From Bog-756 sp963713625 (GTDB lineage Bacteria > Actinomycetota > Acidimicrobiia > Acidimicrobiales > RAAP-2): a DNA stretch of 64,000 nt. The stretch covers positions 558,001 to 622,000 of the forward strand of contig CAVQMN010000011.1 in the NCBI GenBank assembly GCA_963713625.1. The letters are read 5' to 3'. The notes beneath the pieces are model-generated. The model had not been told where the DNA came from. It searched no databases and worked only from the letters and a program-made list of their open reading frames with translations. Position 1 is the stretch's first letter; each line of letters opens with the position of its first letter. Shown here piece by piece: positions 15,303 to 24,258 of this stretch. The translations under genes and the position numbers were made by a program.

Positions 15303-16762
15303 GCGGACCACTCGAAGTGCAGATCACTGCCGCCGCCATCGCCGGCCTGCCGGGGATGACACCGGTGCGACTGGGGAAACTGCTGGACGGCTTCCATCCG
15401 GTGCTGGCGTGGAAGGCCGTTCAGGCCGGGGCCCACCCGGCCGATCCACGACGGAGATTCACGGCTCCGTCGCGGACTACGGACCTCGAAGAAGTCGGGG
15501 ACCGATACCAGCGGGCGGGAGTCAGGGTTCTCCTGCCGGACATGGAGGGCTACCCCTCCATGTTGGCCGGTGACCCGGGGGCGCCCGCCGTACTGTTCGC
15601 CCTCGGGGATCCTGGTGTGCTCGAGGCCAAGTCGAGAGTGGCCATCGTGGGGACCAGATCGGCTACCCACTACGGGCGTCAAGTCGCGTCCGAGTTGGCC
15701 CGTGACCTCGCGGCCGAAGGCGTCGTGGTGGTTTCGGGCCTGGCACGCGGCATCGACGGAGCGGCCCATGCCGGCGCCTTGCGTGCGGGATGCGCCGAAT
15801 CAGCGCCTCCGGTGGCGGTGGTGGGGACCGGCCTGGATGTCGTGTACCCACCTTCGAATCGCGACCTTTGGGCGCACGTGGCGGAGCGGGGGGTCATTCT
15901 CTCCGAGTCGGCCCTCGGCACCCACCCGCACCCCGGTGTGTTTCCGGCCCGCAATCGCATCATCGCTGCTCTCTCCGACGTGGTGGTGGTGGTGGAAAGC
16001 CATCGTGGTGGTGGATCGCTCTACACGGCCGAAGCGGCAGCCCGACGGTCGATTCCGGTTTGCGCCATTCCGGGGTCCGTTCGGAGCCCCGCGTCAGATG
16101 GAACCAACGCGCTCCTGGTGGACGGCTGCACTCCCGTGCGCGACGCCACCGACGTGTTGGTCGCGATCTCCCTGGCCAGAGCGGGGATGGAGGCATTCGA
16201 TCCTGAAGCCCGGTCCACCAGAGCCGACATCGAATCCGCTCGAATGGAGCGCGTCACCCATTGCCCACCTCCGCCGACCGCGCCCGACTCCGCGCCCGCC
16301 CGTTCCACCGTCGGCCCCGCTGACTCCGCGCCCGCCCGTTCCACCGTCGGCCCCGCTGACTCCGCCCCCGACTCCGCGCCCGCCCGTTCCACCGTCGGCC
16401 CCGCTGACTCCGGCGCCGGTGGCGACGGGACCACCACCGACCCCACCAACGCGGGCACCACCAACGCGGGCACCAACGCCGGACGCACCAACGCCGGTCC
16501 TCCCGGCTCAGGCCCTGCCGACTCCGGCGCCGGTGGCGTCCTCATTGACGATGGCTCGACACGCCCCGATCCCAACGAGCGTGCTGTCCTCGATGCGATC
16601 GACGACGTGCCAACTCGTTTCGAGACAATCCTTCTCCGTACCGGGCTGTCCATCGCATCGGCTGCGGAAGCGTGTGACGGATTGGTGGAGGGGGGTTTGA
16701 TTGTCGCCGGTGCCGGGTGGTGGTCCCAGAATCAGGAGCTCCGGGCGTCCGTAAAACGGTAG
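15299..16762 (+). CDS. dprA: DNA-processing protein DprA with repeat-rich linker
   Basis: DprA binds incoming single-stranded DNA and loads RecA during natural transformation. The Rossmann-like core has VAIVGTRSATHYGRQVA, VVVSGLARGIDGAAHAGAL, VVGTGLDVVYP, FPARNRIIAALSDVVVVVE and GGGSLYTAEAA. A C-terminal winged-helix (RAVLDAIDDVPTRFETI) is also present. Between them lies a linker of about 110 residues with three copies of DSAPARSTVGPA and several TNAG units. This makes the protein 487 residues rather than about 370-390. The GTG overlaps the comM stop, so both originally formed one operon. Confidence 0.94.
   Translation: MSGPLEVQITAAAIAGLPGMTPVRLGKLLDGFHPVLAWKAVQAGAHPADPRRRFTAPSRTTDLEEVGDRYQRAGVRVLLPDMEGYPSMLAGDPGAPAVLFALGDPGVLEAKSRVAIVGTRSATHYGRQVASELARDLAAEGVVVVSGLARGIDGAAHAGALRAGCAESAPPVAVVGTGLDVVYPPSNRDLWAHVAERGVILSESALGTHPHPGVFPARNRIIAALSDVVVVVESHRGGGSLYTAEAAARRSIPVCAIPGSVRSPASDGTNALLVDGCTPVRDATDVLVAISLARAGMEAFDPEARSTRADIESARMERVTHCPPPPTAPDSAPARSTVGPADSAPARSTVGPADSAPDSAPARSTVGPADSGAGGDGTTTDPTNAGTTNAGTNAGRTNAGPPGSGPADSGAGGVLIDDGSTRPDPNERAVLDAIDDVPTRFETILLRTGLSIASAAEACDGLVEGGLIVAGAGWWSQNQELRASVKR
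16286..16405 (+). repeat. 36-bp tandem repeat inside dprA
   Basis: Three complete identical copies start at 16286, 16322 and 16370; a 12-bp partial unit lies between the second and third. Each encodes 12 residues, so copy-number change keeps the frame. Confidence 0.9.
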
Positions 16763-16782
16763 ATGGCCGCGGGCCTGTGCCC

Positions 16783-17484
16783 TCAGATGCTCGGGAACGT
16801 GCCCTGCTGCCAACCGATGGATGACGACGTCACCGGACCGGCTGAAGGGGTCGATGAGAGGGCCGGCGCCGTACAGCTTGCCAACCCGGTTTCGGCCCCG
16901 TACCACTCGCTTCCGTCTGCAGCCTTCCAGACCAGCCAGCAGGTCCCATCGGTCGATCGGTCGGCCAGGGTGATGCTTCCGGTTTCACCGCTCCCGCCAC
17001 CTGCGCCTGTACTCGCTTGACCGTCGGCGGCGGCGCCAGCTGCCGAGATCGCGCCCGCCACACCTGTCGCACCTCCACTGCTGCCGGCTTGATCAACGCT
17101 GCCCCCAACCACAGCCATGCTCAGCGTGTTGGCATTGGTGGAGGGCCCGGAGACAAAAGTGATCGATGGGTTCGAGGCCGTCAACGTGGACGGCTGAAGC
17201 GCCCCATATCCACCGGCACTGACAGCGGCCGTTTCAGCGGTGGTCAATCCGATCGCGAGCGTCTGCTGTGCCTGTATCGCCTTGGCTTCAGCAACCCCGG
17301 GCTCACCCGAGGCACCGCCGGAGGACGAGCCGTTCGAGTTGAGCATGGTGCCCAGCAGTATCGCGGTGAGAACGGCTGTCGCCAACAGTCCAAGCGCGGT
17401 GGCGATCATCGAAAATCCATCATCTCCCGGGATGTCTGTTGGATGGGCCGGGTAGCACCGGCGTTTGCTGGTTCGACCCGTCAT
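16783..17484 (-). CDS. Prepilin-like protein (type IV pilin/pseudopilin family)
   Basis: The 233 residues begin with a basic leader, then a class III (prepilin) signal GDDG|FSMIATALGLL followed by a hydrophobic helix (GLLATAVLTAILLGTML). The rest is an extracellular domain rich in Gly, Ala, Ser and Thr. Cleavage would fall between G and F; mature position 5 is Ala instead of the usual Glu. Two Cys (GTCWLVW; LASCTAP) could form a disulfide. The ATG at 17484 puts the leader at about 22 residues. It is convergent with dprA, so a link to DNA uptake is suggested by position only. Confidence 0.75.
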   Translation of the reverse strand: MTGRTSKRRCYPAHPTDIPGDDGFSMIATALGLLATAVLTAILLGTMLNSNGSSSGGASGEPGVAEAKAIQAQQTLAIGLTTAETAAVSAGGYGALQPSTLTASNPSITFVSGPSTNANTLSMAVVGGSVDQAGSSGGATGVAGAISAAGAAADGQASTGAGGGSGETGSITLADRSTDGTCWLVWKAADGSEWYGAETGLASCTAPALSSTPSAGPVTSSSIGWQQGTFPSI

Positions 17485-17992
17485 GATTTGTCTCGGCTCC
17501 GGCGACCTGTTGGAGTCGCTTGGAATGAATCGAATGAGCCCTGATAACGAGTCGTCCATTGTCCACGGGTCGGGTCTCGACGCCTGGAATTTCACACTCC
17601 CGACCGAATTTCTCATCGGCAACCCGAGCCGTCCCCTTGAGCCGGATTGCCGAGCGACGCCGGAGAGCCGGCGAATTCGGCACCTCGCGGGCGCATGCCA
17701 GTCGTGCAGGTTTCCTCCCTGATACTGCGACCTAGTCGATTGTTTTGGCCGCGACCGAGTCAACCATTTGTCGATAGAACGGCTGATTGGTGCGCTCCGA
17801 CATGTTCGTAGGTCTGGAGCACCTGCTCCGGTCGCGGACGCAAGTTCCGGTGGGTTCGAGGTCGCTCTGGGTTGTGGTGGCTTCGGTCACCGCGGCCCTC
17901 AACCTTGTTCGCTGGCTCGGGATCCGCGTATCAAGTGCCGAGGAGATGCGGGGTGCAGCCGGCGGGAACCACTGCCGGAGGGGTCAGACTTC
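17485..17992. other. Intergenic region without recognised gene
   Basis: About 510 bases between two minus-strand genes, with lower GC than the surroundings. No convincing coding frame, tRNA or strong hairpin was seen. The pilin promoter must lie at its left end. Confidence 0.5.
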
Positions 17993-18400
17993 TCAGGAAT
18001 CATCCCCTGGCTGCATCACGATGTGGTCGGCGTGCACCTTGTACTTGACCCGAACTTCTCCTGGCTTCCGCATCGGGTAGGTGTCCACGCCCAGGTACTT
18101 CTTGGCCAACTTGTCGATATGTGCGTCCGCTCCTTCCTCTGTGGGCTCGACGGACCCACGCACCACCACAACGTTGTATTGATCGTTCGGGTCAACAATC
18201 GACACGGCGACATACGGGCTCTTGCTGAGATTGGCATACTTCGCCCGACCTTTCGCTGTGTTGAAGACCAGGTCGTCGCCGTCCAGGTCGATCCAAACGG
18301 GCGTCAGCTGTGGACGACCGGCGGAATCGACTGTGGCCACATTGGCAAGGACGGGTTGTTCGATAAGGGAACGGGCCTTGTTGCTGAGGGTCGTTGTCAC
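17993..18400 (-). CDS. PPOX-class F420/FMN-dependent oxidoreductase
   Basis: A split-barrel flavin/deazaflavin reductase of 135 residues. LANVATVDSAGRPQLTPVWI, DLVFNTAKGRAKYANLSKS and YVAVSIVDPNDQYNVVVVRG are typical of the actinobacterial PPOX-F420 family. The enzyme probably reduces small substrates with F420H2 or FMN; the substrate is not known. The GTG start is preceded by GGAGGAG at a suitable distance. It is monocistronic as far as can be seen. Confidence 0.85.
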   Translation of the reverse strand: MTTTLSNKARSLIEQPVLANVATVDSAGRPQLTPVWIDLDGDDLVFNTAKGRAKYANLSKSPYVAVSIVDPNDQYNVVVVRGSVEPTEEGADAHIDKLAKKYLGVDTYPMRKPGEVRVKYKVHADHIVMQPGDDS

Positions 18401-18565
18401 GCTCTAGCTCCTCCGTCACTCGGTCTGGTGGAGGCATGGTGCGAACACCGGGACTCCAACTCGCGAATCGAATAGTCCGAGACCGATATTAACGACTGCT
18501 GCGCCGGGCTCCTTCGGCGAGGCCGCCGAGGTTTCATTCTTTGGGCCAAAGTCAGAATCCTTCGG

Positions 18566-20028
18566 TCACTCGTTCTTTCTGTCCCGAGCCCGTCGGCCTC
18601 TGGCCTCGTCGGTATCCATCCCGAGGTCCGGTTCCTGGCCGAAGGCCGGTTGGGGTTCGAATCGCCATCGGAGTCGGCCGTCGGGTCCGGTCCGCTCTCT
18701 CGAGAGGACCCAGTCCTCGTAGGTCTTCAGGAAATGATGGTGGTGGCAGAGCAGGGCCAGGTTGTCGAGGGTGGTGGGGCCGCCTTCGGCGAAGGGGACG
18801 ATGTGGTCGATCTCGAGCCCGAACGAGGTCCCACACCCGGGGACCACACAGGTGGTGTCCCGGAAGACGAGGGCGGTCCGGAGCTGCTGGTTGATGGTGC
18901 GACCCATGTGGCTGACGGCCCGGATGTCACCGGCCCGGTGGAAGACCAGGCGCAAGAAGGAGTCGTTGGCCATGTCCCGGGCCATGGGGACCGGGATGGG
19001 TCCCTGGTTGTCGATCTCGCAGCACTCGTCACCTTCGGCCCGGCCCCGCAACAGGGCCTCGAGGTCCACCCGGACCATCACCGAGCAGGTCGGGGGCCCG
19101 TTGATGAGGGCGGACGGGTCGTCCGGTGGTCGGCCCCCGGCATCGGCGTTCCCGTCGCCACCCGAGCTCCCGTCGCTCTCGGCGTTCGGGCCGGTGACCA
19201 CCCGGGTCCCGAGGGGTGCTCCGGTGTCGGGGTGGCGTCCGGTGACCAGGGCGTAGAAGGCATCGGCCCGGACCGCCCGTTCGGGACCGGTGTCCTCCTC
19301 CCCGGCCGCTCGCCGGGCCCGGCGCAGCCGGGTGGCCACCTGGTTGAGGTGGGAGAGGATCTGGGCACCCCGGTCCGGGGTGTCTTGGCCCTGGTAACAA
19401 AAGGCCCCGTCGGCGTCGGTCCACGACGAGAAGTTCCTGGCCCCCCTGATCCGGACGACCCGGGCCTTGGGATCCTCGCCCCCGGAGGTGGCCCGGGACC
19501 GCTGGCACCGCTCCCGCACGGCGTGGAGGGGAGCCTCCTCAGCCCCGGACAACAGCTCGGCTTCCCGCTCGGGGGCGAGGATGCCGGCCCCGGTCAGCTC
19601 GGTGACCTTCGGTCCGGACAGCTCCCCGGCCCGCAGGGCGGCTTCGGTGCCGGGCAGCTGTCCGAGGCGCTGCCCGTTGGCCAGGGTGCTCTGGGCCTGG
19701 CCGGTGGCCACCCCCTCCAGGGAGGCCAGCATCACCGCGGCCGAACGGTGCCCCCCGTCCCGCCATACCCCCGAGGTCTCGATGCGCGGAGCGAGCAGGG
19801 TCTTGCCCGCGTTGGTCAGGCGCTCGACGGCCACCAGCGCCCTGTACAGCGTGGTGGCGTCGGCCCCGGTCAACCGGGCCGGGTCGAGATCCGAGACCAG
19901 CGAGGACAGGGCGGCCAGCGCCGCGTCGCACCGGGCCCCCAGCCCGTCGGGACCGTGCGACGCCCGTCGGGACCGTCCGTGGGGCCGGACGCCGCCTTCT
20001 CCTTCACTGCACCGGCCACCGGGGTCAT
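18566..20028 (-). pseudogene. DUF222/HNH endonuclease, probable frameshift near the 5' end
   Basis: The body encodes a DUF222 (13E12-type) domain and a C-terminal HNH nuclease with CVVPGCGTSFGLEIDHIVPF and LALLCHHHHFLKTYEDW. Such genes are abundant and repetitive in actinobacteria. Coding similarity (DPARLTGADATTLYRALVAV) continues upstream of the first possible start in that frame, the TTG at 19873. A good ATG (20028, MTPVAGAVKEKAASG) is in a different frame. The switch coincides with a 20-bp tandem duplication at 19942-19976. Deleting one copy joins DGPDG to LGARCDAALAAL in one frame. It is either a decayed gene or a sequencing/assembly error. Confidence 0.8.
19942..19976. repeat. 20-bp tandem duplication causing a frameshift
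   Basis: GCCCGTCGGGACCGT occurs at 19942 and again at 19962, separated by GCGAC. The period of 20 is not a multiple of three and shifts the DUF222 gene frame. Confidence 0.8.
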
Positions 20029-20088
20029 GGACAGAGGTTCCCAGGGGGGTGTCACAGGCACGGCTGCTTCAGCCCGATATGGCGCTGC

Positions 20089-20094
20089 TACGGT
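20089..20094 (+). promoter_or_regulatory. Leaderless -10 element of the endonuclease IV gene
   Basis: TACGGT is followed by six bases and the ATG. No ribosome-binding site is present, so a leaderless mRNA is expected. Confidence 0.5.
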
Positions 20095-20100
20095 GCCCCA

Positions 20101-21213
20101 ATGCGGATCGGTGCACACGTAAGAGCAGGTAAGGGCCTGGTTCCCGCCCTGCAGCACGGAGCTGACATCGGGGCCGACGTCGTGCAGATTTTTACCCAGA
20201 GTCCCCGGATGTGGAAGCCATCCCAGTACGGCCCGGAGGTTCTGGCCGGTTATCGGGCTGCTCAGGCGGAACACCCCTCGGTCAAGGCGACGTTCTGCCA
20301 CGCCACCTATCTGATCAACCTGGCGACGCCCGATGCCGAGTTGGCTTCGAAGTCGCGGGCCTGCCTCAATGCCAATCTGGCAACCGCGGAGGGGATGGGA
20401 GCCGATGGGCTGGTCCTGCACATCGGGAGCCACCGGGGCAGTGGGTTCGAAGCGGCGTTGCCCGCAATCGCCGCGGCGCTGATCGAGGCCCTCGATTCGG
20501 TAGGTGACACCTCGACCAGAGCACCGGGGGTCATCGATCCCGATGCCGAGGACGCGGCGGCCTCGTGCCCGATCCTGCTTGAGAATGCTGCTGGAGCGGG
20601 GGACACGGTAGGCCGGTCGTTCGAGGAGCTGGCGGAGGTCATCGACATGGCCGACGCCGATGAGCGCTTGGGGGTCTGTCTCGATACGCAGCACCTTTGG
20701 GCGTCGGGAATTCCGTTCAACACCGTCGAGGATGCTGACGATCTGATGAGGCTGGTGGACCGGACGGTTGGACTCGGCCGTCTGCGTTGCCTGCATCTGA
20801 ACGATTCGAAGGTCGACTTCGGTGCCAACAGGGACCGGCACGAGAACATCGGCGCAGGCACCATCGGCTCGGACGGTCTGTCGGCTCTGATGGGCCACCC
20901 TGACCTCCAAGGACTGCCGGCCATTCTCGAGGTCCCTGGGGCCGGTGACGGCCCCCGGACGGAGGACGTGGCCCGCGCCAGGAAGGTGTGGAAGAACGGA
21001 CTGGCGATGCGCTCGGGGACGACCAAACCGAAGTTGACCAAGAAGGCCCCGGCCAAGAAGGCCCCGGCCAAGAAGGCCCCGGCCAAGAAGGCCCCGGCCA
21101 AGAAGGCCCCGGCCAAGAAGGCCCCGGCCAAGAAGGCCCCGGCCAAGAAGGCCCCGGCCAAGAAGGCCCCGGCCAAGAAGGCCCGTACCTCCGGCCGTCC
21201 ACGCGCACGATAG
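20101..21213 (+). CDS. nfo: Endonuclease IV (AP endonuclease) with Lys/Ala/Pro repeat tail
   Basis: This trinuclear-zinc TIM-barrel enzyme cleaves 5' to abasic sites in base-excision repair. The core (about 310 residues) has the metal-ligand segments CHATYLINLA, LVLHIGSHRGSG, PILLENAAGAG, VCLDTQHLWASG, LHLNDSKVDFGANRDRHENI and AILEVPGAG. The last ~55 residues are nine KKAPA units plus a basic end, a histone-H1-like tail likely to increase DNA binding. Such tails occur on actinobacterial DNA-binding proteins but are unusual on Nfo. The gene is divergent from the DUF222 gene with 72 bases between them. Confidence 0.94.
   Translation: MRIGAHVRAGKGLVPALQHGADIGADVVQIFTQSPRMWKPSQYGPEVLAGYRAAQAEHPSVKATFCHATYLINLATPDAELASKSRACLNANLATAEGMGADGLVLHIGSHRGSGFEAALPAIAAALIEALDSVGDTSTRAPGVIDPDAEDAAASCPILLENAAGAGDTVGRSFEELAEVIDMADADERLGVCLDTQHLWASGIPFNTVEDADDLMRLVDRTVGLGRLRCLHLNDSKVDFGANRDRHENIGAGTIGSDGLSALMGHPDLQGLPAILEVPGAGDGPRTEDVARARKVWKNGLAMRSGTTKPKLTKKAPAKKAPAKKAPAKKAPAKKAPAKKAPAKKAPAKKAPAKKAPAKKARTSGRPRAR
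21040..21180 (+). repeat. 15-bp tandem repeat encoding KKAPA
   Basis: Nine perfect copies of AAGAAGGCCCCGGCC, then a partial tenth. All copies are identical at every synonymous position, indicating recent expansion by slippage or gene-internal recombination. Confidence 0.97.
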
Positions 21214-21268
21214 GGTCGCCGCGCCGTTCAGGGATTCATTTCGAGATTCGAACCGAAAGGAACCGACC

Positions 21269-22660
21269 ATGACCATCGAGACCCGCACAGAGTCCGACAG
21301 CATGGGGGCGATCGAGGTCCCCGCCGACCGCTATTGGGGTGCCCAGACGGCTCGGTCCCTACACCATTTCCCGATCGGCGACGACCGCATGCCGGTGCCG
21401 CTCATCCGCGCCATCGGCGTCTTGAAGGAGGCATCGGCCCAGGTCAATGCTGACCTGGGGAAGATGCCCAACGACAAGGCCACCCTGATCATCGCCGCGG
21501 CGCGTGAGGTTGCGGATGGGAAGCTCAACGATCAGTTCCCGTTGAGCGTCTGGCAGACCGGCAGCGGAACCCAGAGCAACATGAACGCCAACGAGGTGAT
21601 CGCCAACCGGGCCATCGAGATGGCCGGCGGGGTCATGGGATCCAAGGTGCCCATCCATCCCAACGACGACGTCAACATGTCACAGTCCTCCAACGACACG
21701 TTCCCCACGGCCATGCACATTGCCGCCGTGGAGGAGATCACCCACAGCCTTCTGCCCTCGGTCCGGCATCTGAGGGACGCCCTCGACAACAAGGCGGCCG
21801 CATTCGCCGGGATCACCAAGATCGGGCGCACCCACCTGATGGACGCCGTCCCTCTCACCCTCGGTCAGGAGTTCTCCGGGTACGTGGCCCAACTCGACGC
21901 CGATATTCGGCGGATCGAATACGGGCTCGACGACCTCTACGAACTGGCCGCAGGTGGGACCGCCGTGGGAACCGGCCTCAACACCCATCCGGAGTTCGGG
22001 ACCAGGGTGGCGGCTGCCATCGCCGAGCTGACCGGACTCCCGTTCGTATCCGCCCCCAACAAATTCGCCGCACTGGCCGCTCACGATGCGCTGGTCATGT
22101 TCAGTGGCGTCCTGCGTACGCTGGCGGCCTCACTGATCAAGATCGCCGACGACATCCGTTGGCTGGGATCGGGACCCCGGAGCGGGCTCGGTGAGCTCAA
22201 CCTGCCCGAAAACGAACCCGGCTCTTCGATCATGCCCGGCAAAGTCAATCCGACCCAGTGCGAAGCCATGATCATGGTTTGCATCCAGGTCTACGGAAAT
22301 GACGTCTCGGTGGCGATGGCCGGATCGCGGGGGAATCTGGAGCTCAACGTGTGCAAGCCGGTGATCATCCACAACGTCCTCCATTCCGTGCGCCTGATCA
22401 GTGAAGCGTCGGCAACCTTCACCCGCTTCTGCGTCGAGGGCCTCGAGCCCAACGAGATGCGTATCCGTCAGCATCTGGAGAACTCACTCATGCTGGTCAC
22501 GGCACTCAATCCCCTGATCGGTTACGACAAGGCAGCCGAGGTGGCCAAGAAGGCCCACAAAGAGGGGAGTACGTTGCGCGAGTCGGCCATCGCCCTCGGG
22601 TATCTCAACGGGGAGCAGTTCGATGAGGCGGTCCGGCCCGAGTCGATGACCCATCCCTGA
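21269..22660 (+). CDS. fumC: Class II fumarate hydratase
   Basis: FumC interconverts fumarate and malate in the TCA cycle without an iron-sulfur cluster. The 463-residue protein shows QTGSGTQSNMNANEVIANRA, SQSSNDTFPTAMHIA, KIGRTHLMDAVPLTLGQE and the family signature GSSIMPGKVNPTQCEA. Length is typical. A ribosome-binding site (AAAGGA) precedes the ATG. It follows nfo in the same direction after 55 bases, but has no functional relation to it. Confidence 0.97.
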   Translation: MTIETRTESDSMGAIEVPADRYWGAQTARSLHHFPIGDDRMPVPLIRAIGVLKEASAQVNADLGKMPNDKATLIIAAAREVADGKLNDQFPLSVWQTGSGTQSNMNANEVIANRAIEMAGGVMGSKVPIHPNDDVNMSQSSNDTFPTAMHIAAVEEITHSLLPSVRHLRDALDNKAAAFAGITKIGRTHLMDAVPLTLGQEFSGYVAQLDADIRRIEYGLDDLYELAAGGTAVGTGLNTHPEFGTRVAAAIAELTGLPFVSAPNKFAALAAHDALVMFSGVLRTLAASLIKIADDIRWLGSGPRSGLGELNLPENEPGSSIMPGKVNPTQCEAMIMVCIQVYGNDVSVAMAGSRGNLELNVCKPVIIHNVLHSVRLISEASATFTRFCVEGLEPNEMRIRQHLENSLMLVTALNPLIGYDKAAEVAKKAHKEGSTLRESAIALGYLNGEQFDEAVRPESMTHP

Positions 22661-22698
22661 CCGGCTACGGGTCGGTTCCGGCCAGTGCACGCTGCGGG

Positions 22699-22749
22699 TT
22701 GGCGCTGCATGTGGCGCTGGCATGTGGCTCTGGCATGTGGCGCTGGCAT
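22699..22749 (+). repeat. 13-bp intergenic tandem repeat
   Basis: Three near-identical copies of GTGGCGCTGGCAT (22711, 22724, 22737), preceded by a degenerate 12-base copy. It lies between fumC and the first P450 gene. Confidence 0.75.
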
Positions 22750-22813
22750 GCGGGCGCGGGAATGTGACGCCGGTGTGCTGGTCGCCGGCATGCGGTGACG
22801 GGGAAGGAGCCGG

Positions 22814-24103
22814 GTGAACCTCGATCGAGTTGATCTCACCGACCTCGACCTGTTCGCCGCGGGCTTTCCTGACGCCCTGTTCACCGACCTGCGCCACCAG
22901 GCGCCGGTGTGGTGGCACGCTCCGACCGAGCACACTCCCGACGGGGTGGGCTTCTGGGTGTTGAGCACCCATGCCGACATCATGGCTGTGGCCGCCGACG
23001 CCTCGGTGTTCTCGTCGGAGCGAGCGCCTGGCGCTAGTGGTGGGGGGACGATCATCCAGGACCTTCCCTACGGTTTCGCTCCAGGCGTGCTCTTGAACAT
23101 GATGGACGATCCGCTGCATCACCGGATCCGACGTCTGGTCACCCCGGCGGTGGCGCCCAAGGCGCTGGCAGCGATGGAGCTCGAACTGCGGGAGCGGGCC
23201 CGCCGCATCGTGGACGGGGTGGCCGAACGGGGGAGCTGCGACTTCCTGAGTGACGTGGCCGTCGAGCTTCCTCTCCAGGCGGTGGCGGCATTGATGGGGG
23301 TGCCGGACGCTGATCGCCACGATCTGCTCGACTGGTCCAATACCACCCTGGACTTCGAAGGTCGGGAGCTGGGGGAGAGCAGTGAACGGGCAGCTGCGGC
23401 CGCCGCCGCCATGGCCTCCTACGGCGCCGAGCTGATCGCCGAAAAGAAGAAGGTCGCCACCACGAGGAGAAACAAGGATGCATCGGACGATGACATCATC
23501 TCGGTTGTCGCCCGTGCTCGCATCGAGGACGAGGGAGGGGAGACCCGCCCGCTGACCGACCTTGAACTTTTGATGTTCTTCAACCTACTGGTGGTGGCCG
23601 GGAGCGAGACGACCCGCAACTCAATTGCCCTCGGGATGGTGGCCCTGATCGAGCATCCCGAGCAGTTGGAGGCGCTCCGCTCGGACCGTTCGCTCATGCC
23701 CGGTGCCGTGGAGGAGATCCTCCGGTGGACGAGCGCAACGCTGTACAACCGGCGCACGGCCACCCGTGCCACCGAGCTGCGGGGTCATGCCATCGCCGCC
23801 GGGGACAAGGTGACGCTGTGGTGGCCGTCGGCCAATCGCGACGAATCGGTGTTCGAGGATCCGTTCCGCTTTGACATCCGGCGCGATCCCAATCCCCATT
23901 TGACCTTCGGGCATCGGACCCACTTCTGCATGGGGGCCAACTTGGCCCGCATGGAGATCCGGGTGATTCTCGACGAGGTGCTCGACCGGTTGGAGGGATT
24001 CGAGCTGGATGGACCGGTCGAACGGGTTCGCACCAACAAGCACGCCGGTGTCTGGCACGTGCCGATGCGGTTCACGGTTCGGCCCACTGGTGGTCAGAGG
24101 TAA
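22814..24103 (+). CDS. Cytochrome P450 (first of a pair)
   Basis: A soluble bacterial P450 monooxygenase of 429 residues. It has the I-helix oxygen-activation motif VVAGSETTRNS, the K-helix ExxR in EEILRWTS, and the heme-binding loop TFGHRTHFCMGANLARME with the proximal Cys. Substrates of such actinobacterial P450s are often steroids, terpenes or fatty acids; none can be assigned here. The GTG is preceded by AAGGAG. No ferredoxin or reductase gene is adjacent. A second, distinct P450 follows after a repeat-filled gap. Confidence 0.94.
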   Translation: MNLDRVDLTDLDLFAAGFPDALFTDLRHQAPVWWHAPTEHTPDGVGFWVLSTHADIMAVAADASVFSSERAPGASGGGTIIQDLPYGFAPGVLLNMMDDPLHHRIRRLVTPAVAPKALAAMELELRERARRIVDGVAERGSCDFLSDVAVELPLQAVAALMGVPDADRHDLLDWSNTTLDFEGRELGESSERAAAAAAAMASYGAELIAEKKKVATTRRNKDASDDDIISVVARARIEDEGGETRPLTDLELLMFFNLLVVAGSETTRNSIALGMVALIEHPEQLEALRSDRSLMPGAVEEILRWTSATLYNRRTATRATELRGHAIAAGDKVTLWWPSANRDESVFEDPFRFDIRRDPNPHLTFGHRTHFCMGANLARMEIRVILDEVLDRLEGFELDGPVERVRTNKHAGVWHVPMRFTVRPTGGQR

Positions 24104-24104
24104 G

Positions 24105-24176
24105 ACTGAGCCGGACCGGAGCACTGAGCCGGACCGGAGCACTGAGCCGGACCGGAGCACTGAGCCGGACCGGAGT
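24105..24176 (+). repeat. 18-bp tandem repeat between the P450 genes
   Basis: Four copies of ACTGAGCCGGACCGGAGC starting at 24105, 24123, 24141 and 24159 (the last with one terminal change). They begin directly after the stop of the first P450 gene. Confidence 0.9.
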
Positions 24177-24245
24177 CGCCGGAGCCGGACCAGAGACGGA
24201 GGACCAGAGCCCCTACCCTTCCATGCCCCGATCAGGCGTCGGCCA

Positions 24246-24251
24246 TATACT
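24246..24251 (+). promoter_or_regulatory. Leaderless -10 element of the second P450 gene
   Basis: TATACT, seven bases, ATG. It supports the start at 24259 over an in-frame ATG 36 bases further upstream. Confidence 0.6.
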
Positions 24252-24258
24252 CCGGGCA

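Noticed and set aside
18640..18670. tRNA-like GGTTCGAATCG sequence
   Set aside because: It resembles a T-loop by chance; no cloverleaf can be drawn and it lies in the DUF222/HNH gene.
18650..20122. Long plus-strand open frame opposite the DUF222/HNH gene
   Set aside because: High-GC antisense frame; Gly/Pro/Val-rich with no family features, while the minus strand has clear DUF222 and HNH motifs.
21034..21180. CRISPR array
   Set aside because: The repeats are contiguous 15-mers inside a coding region without spacers.
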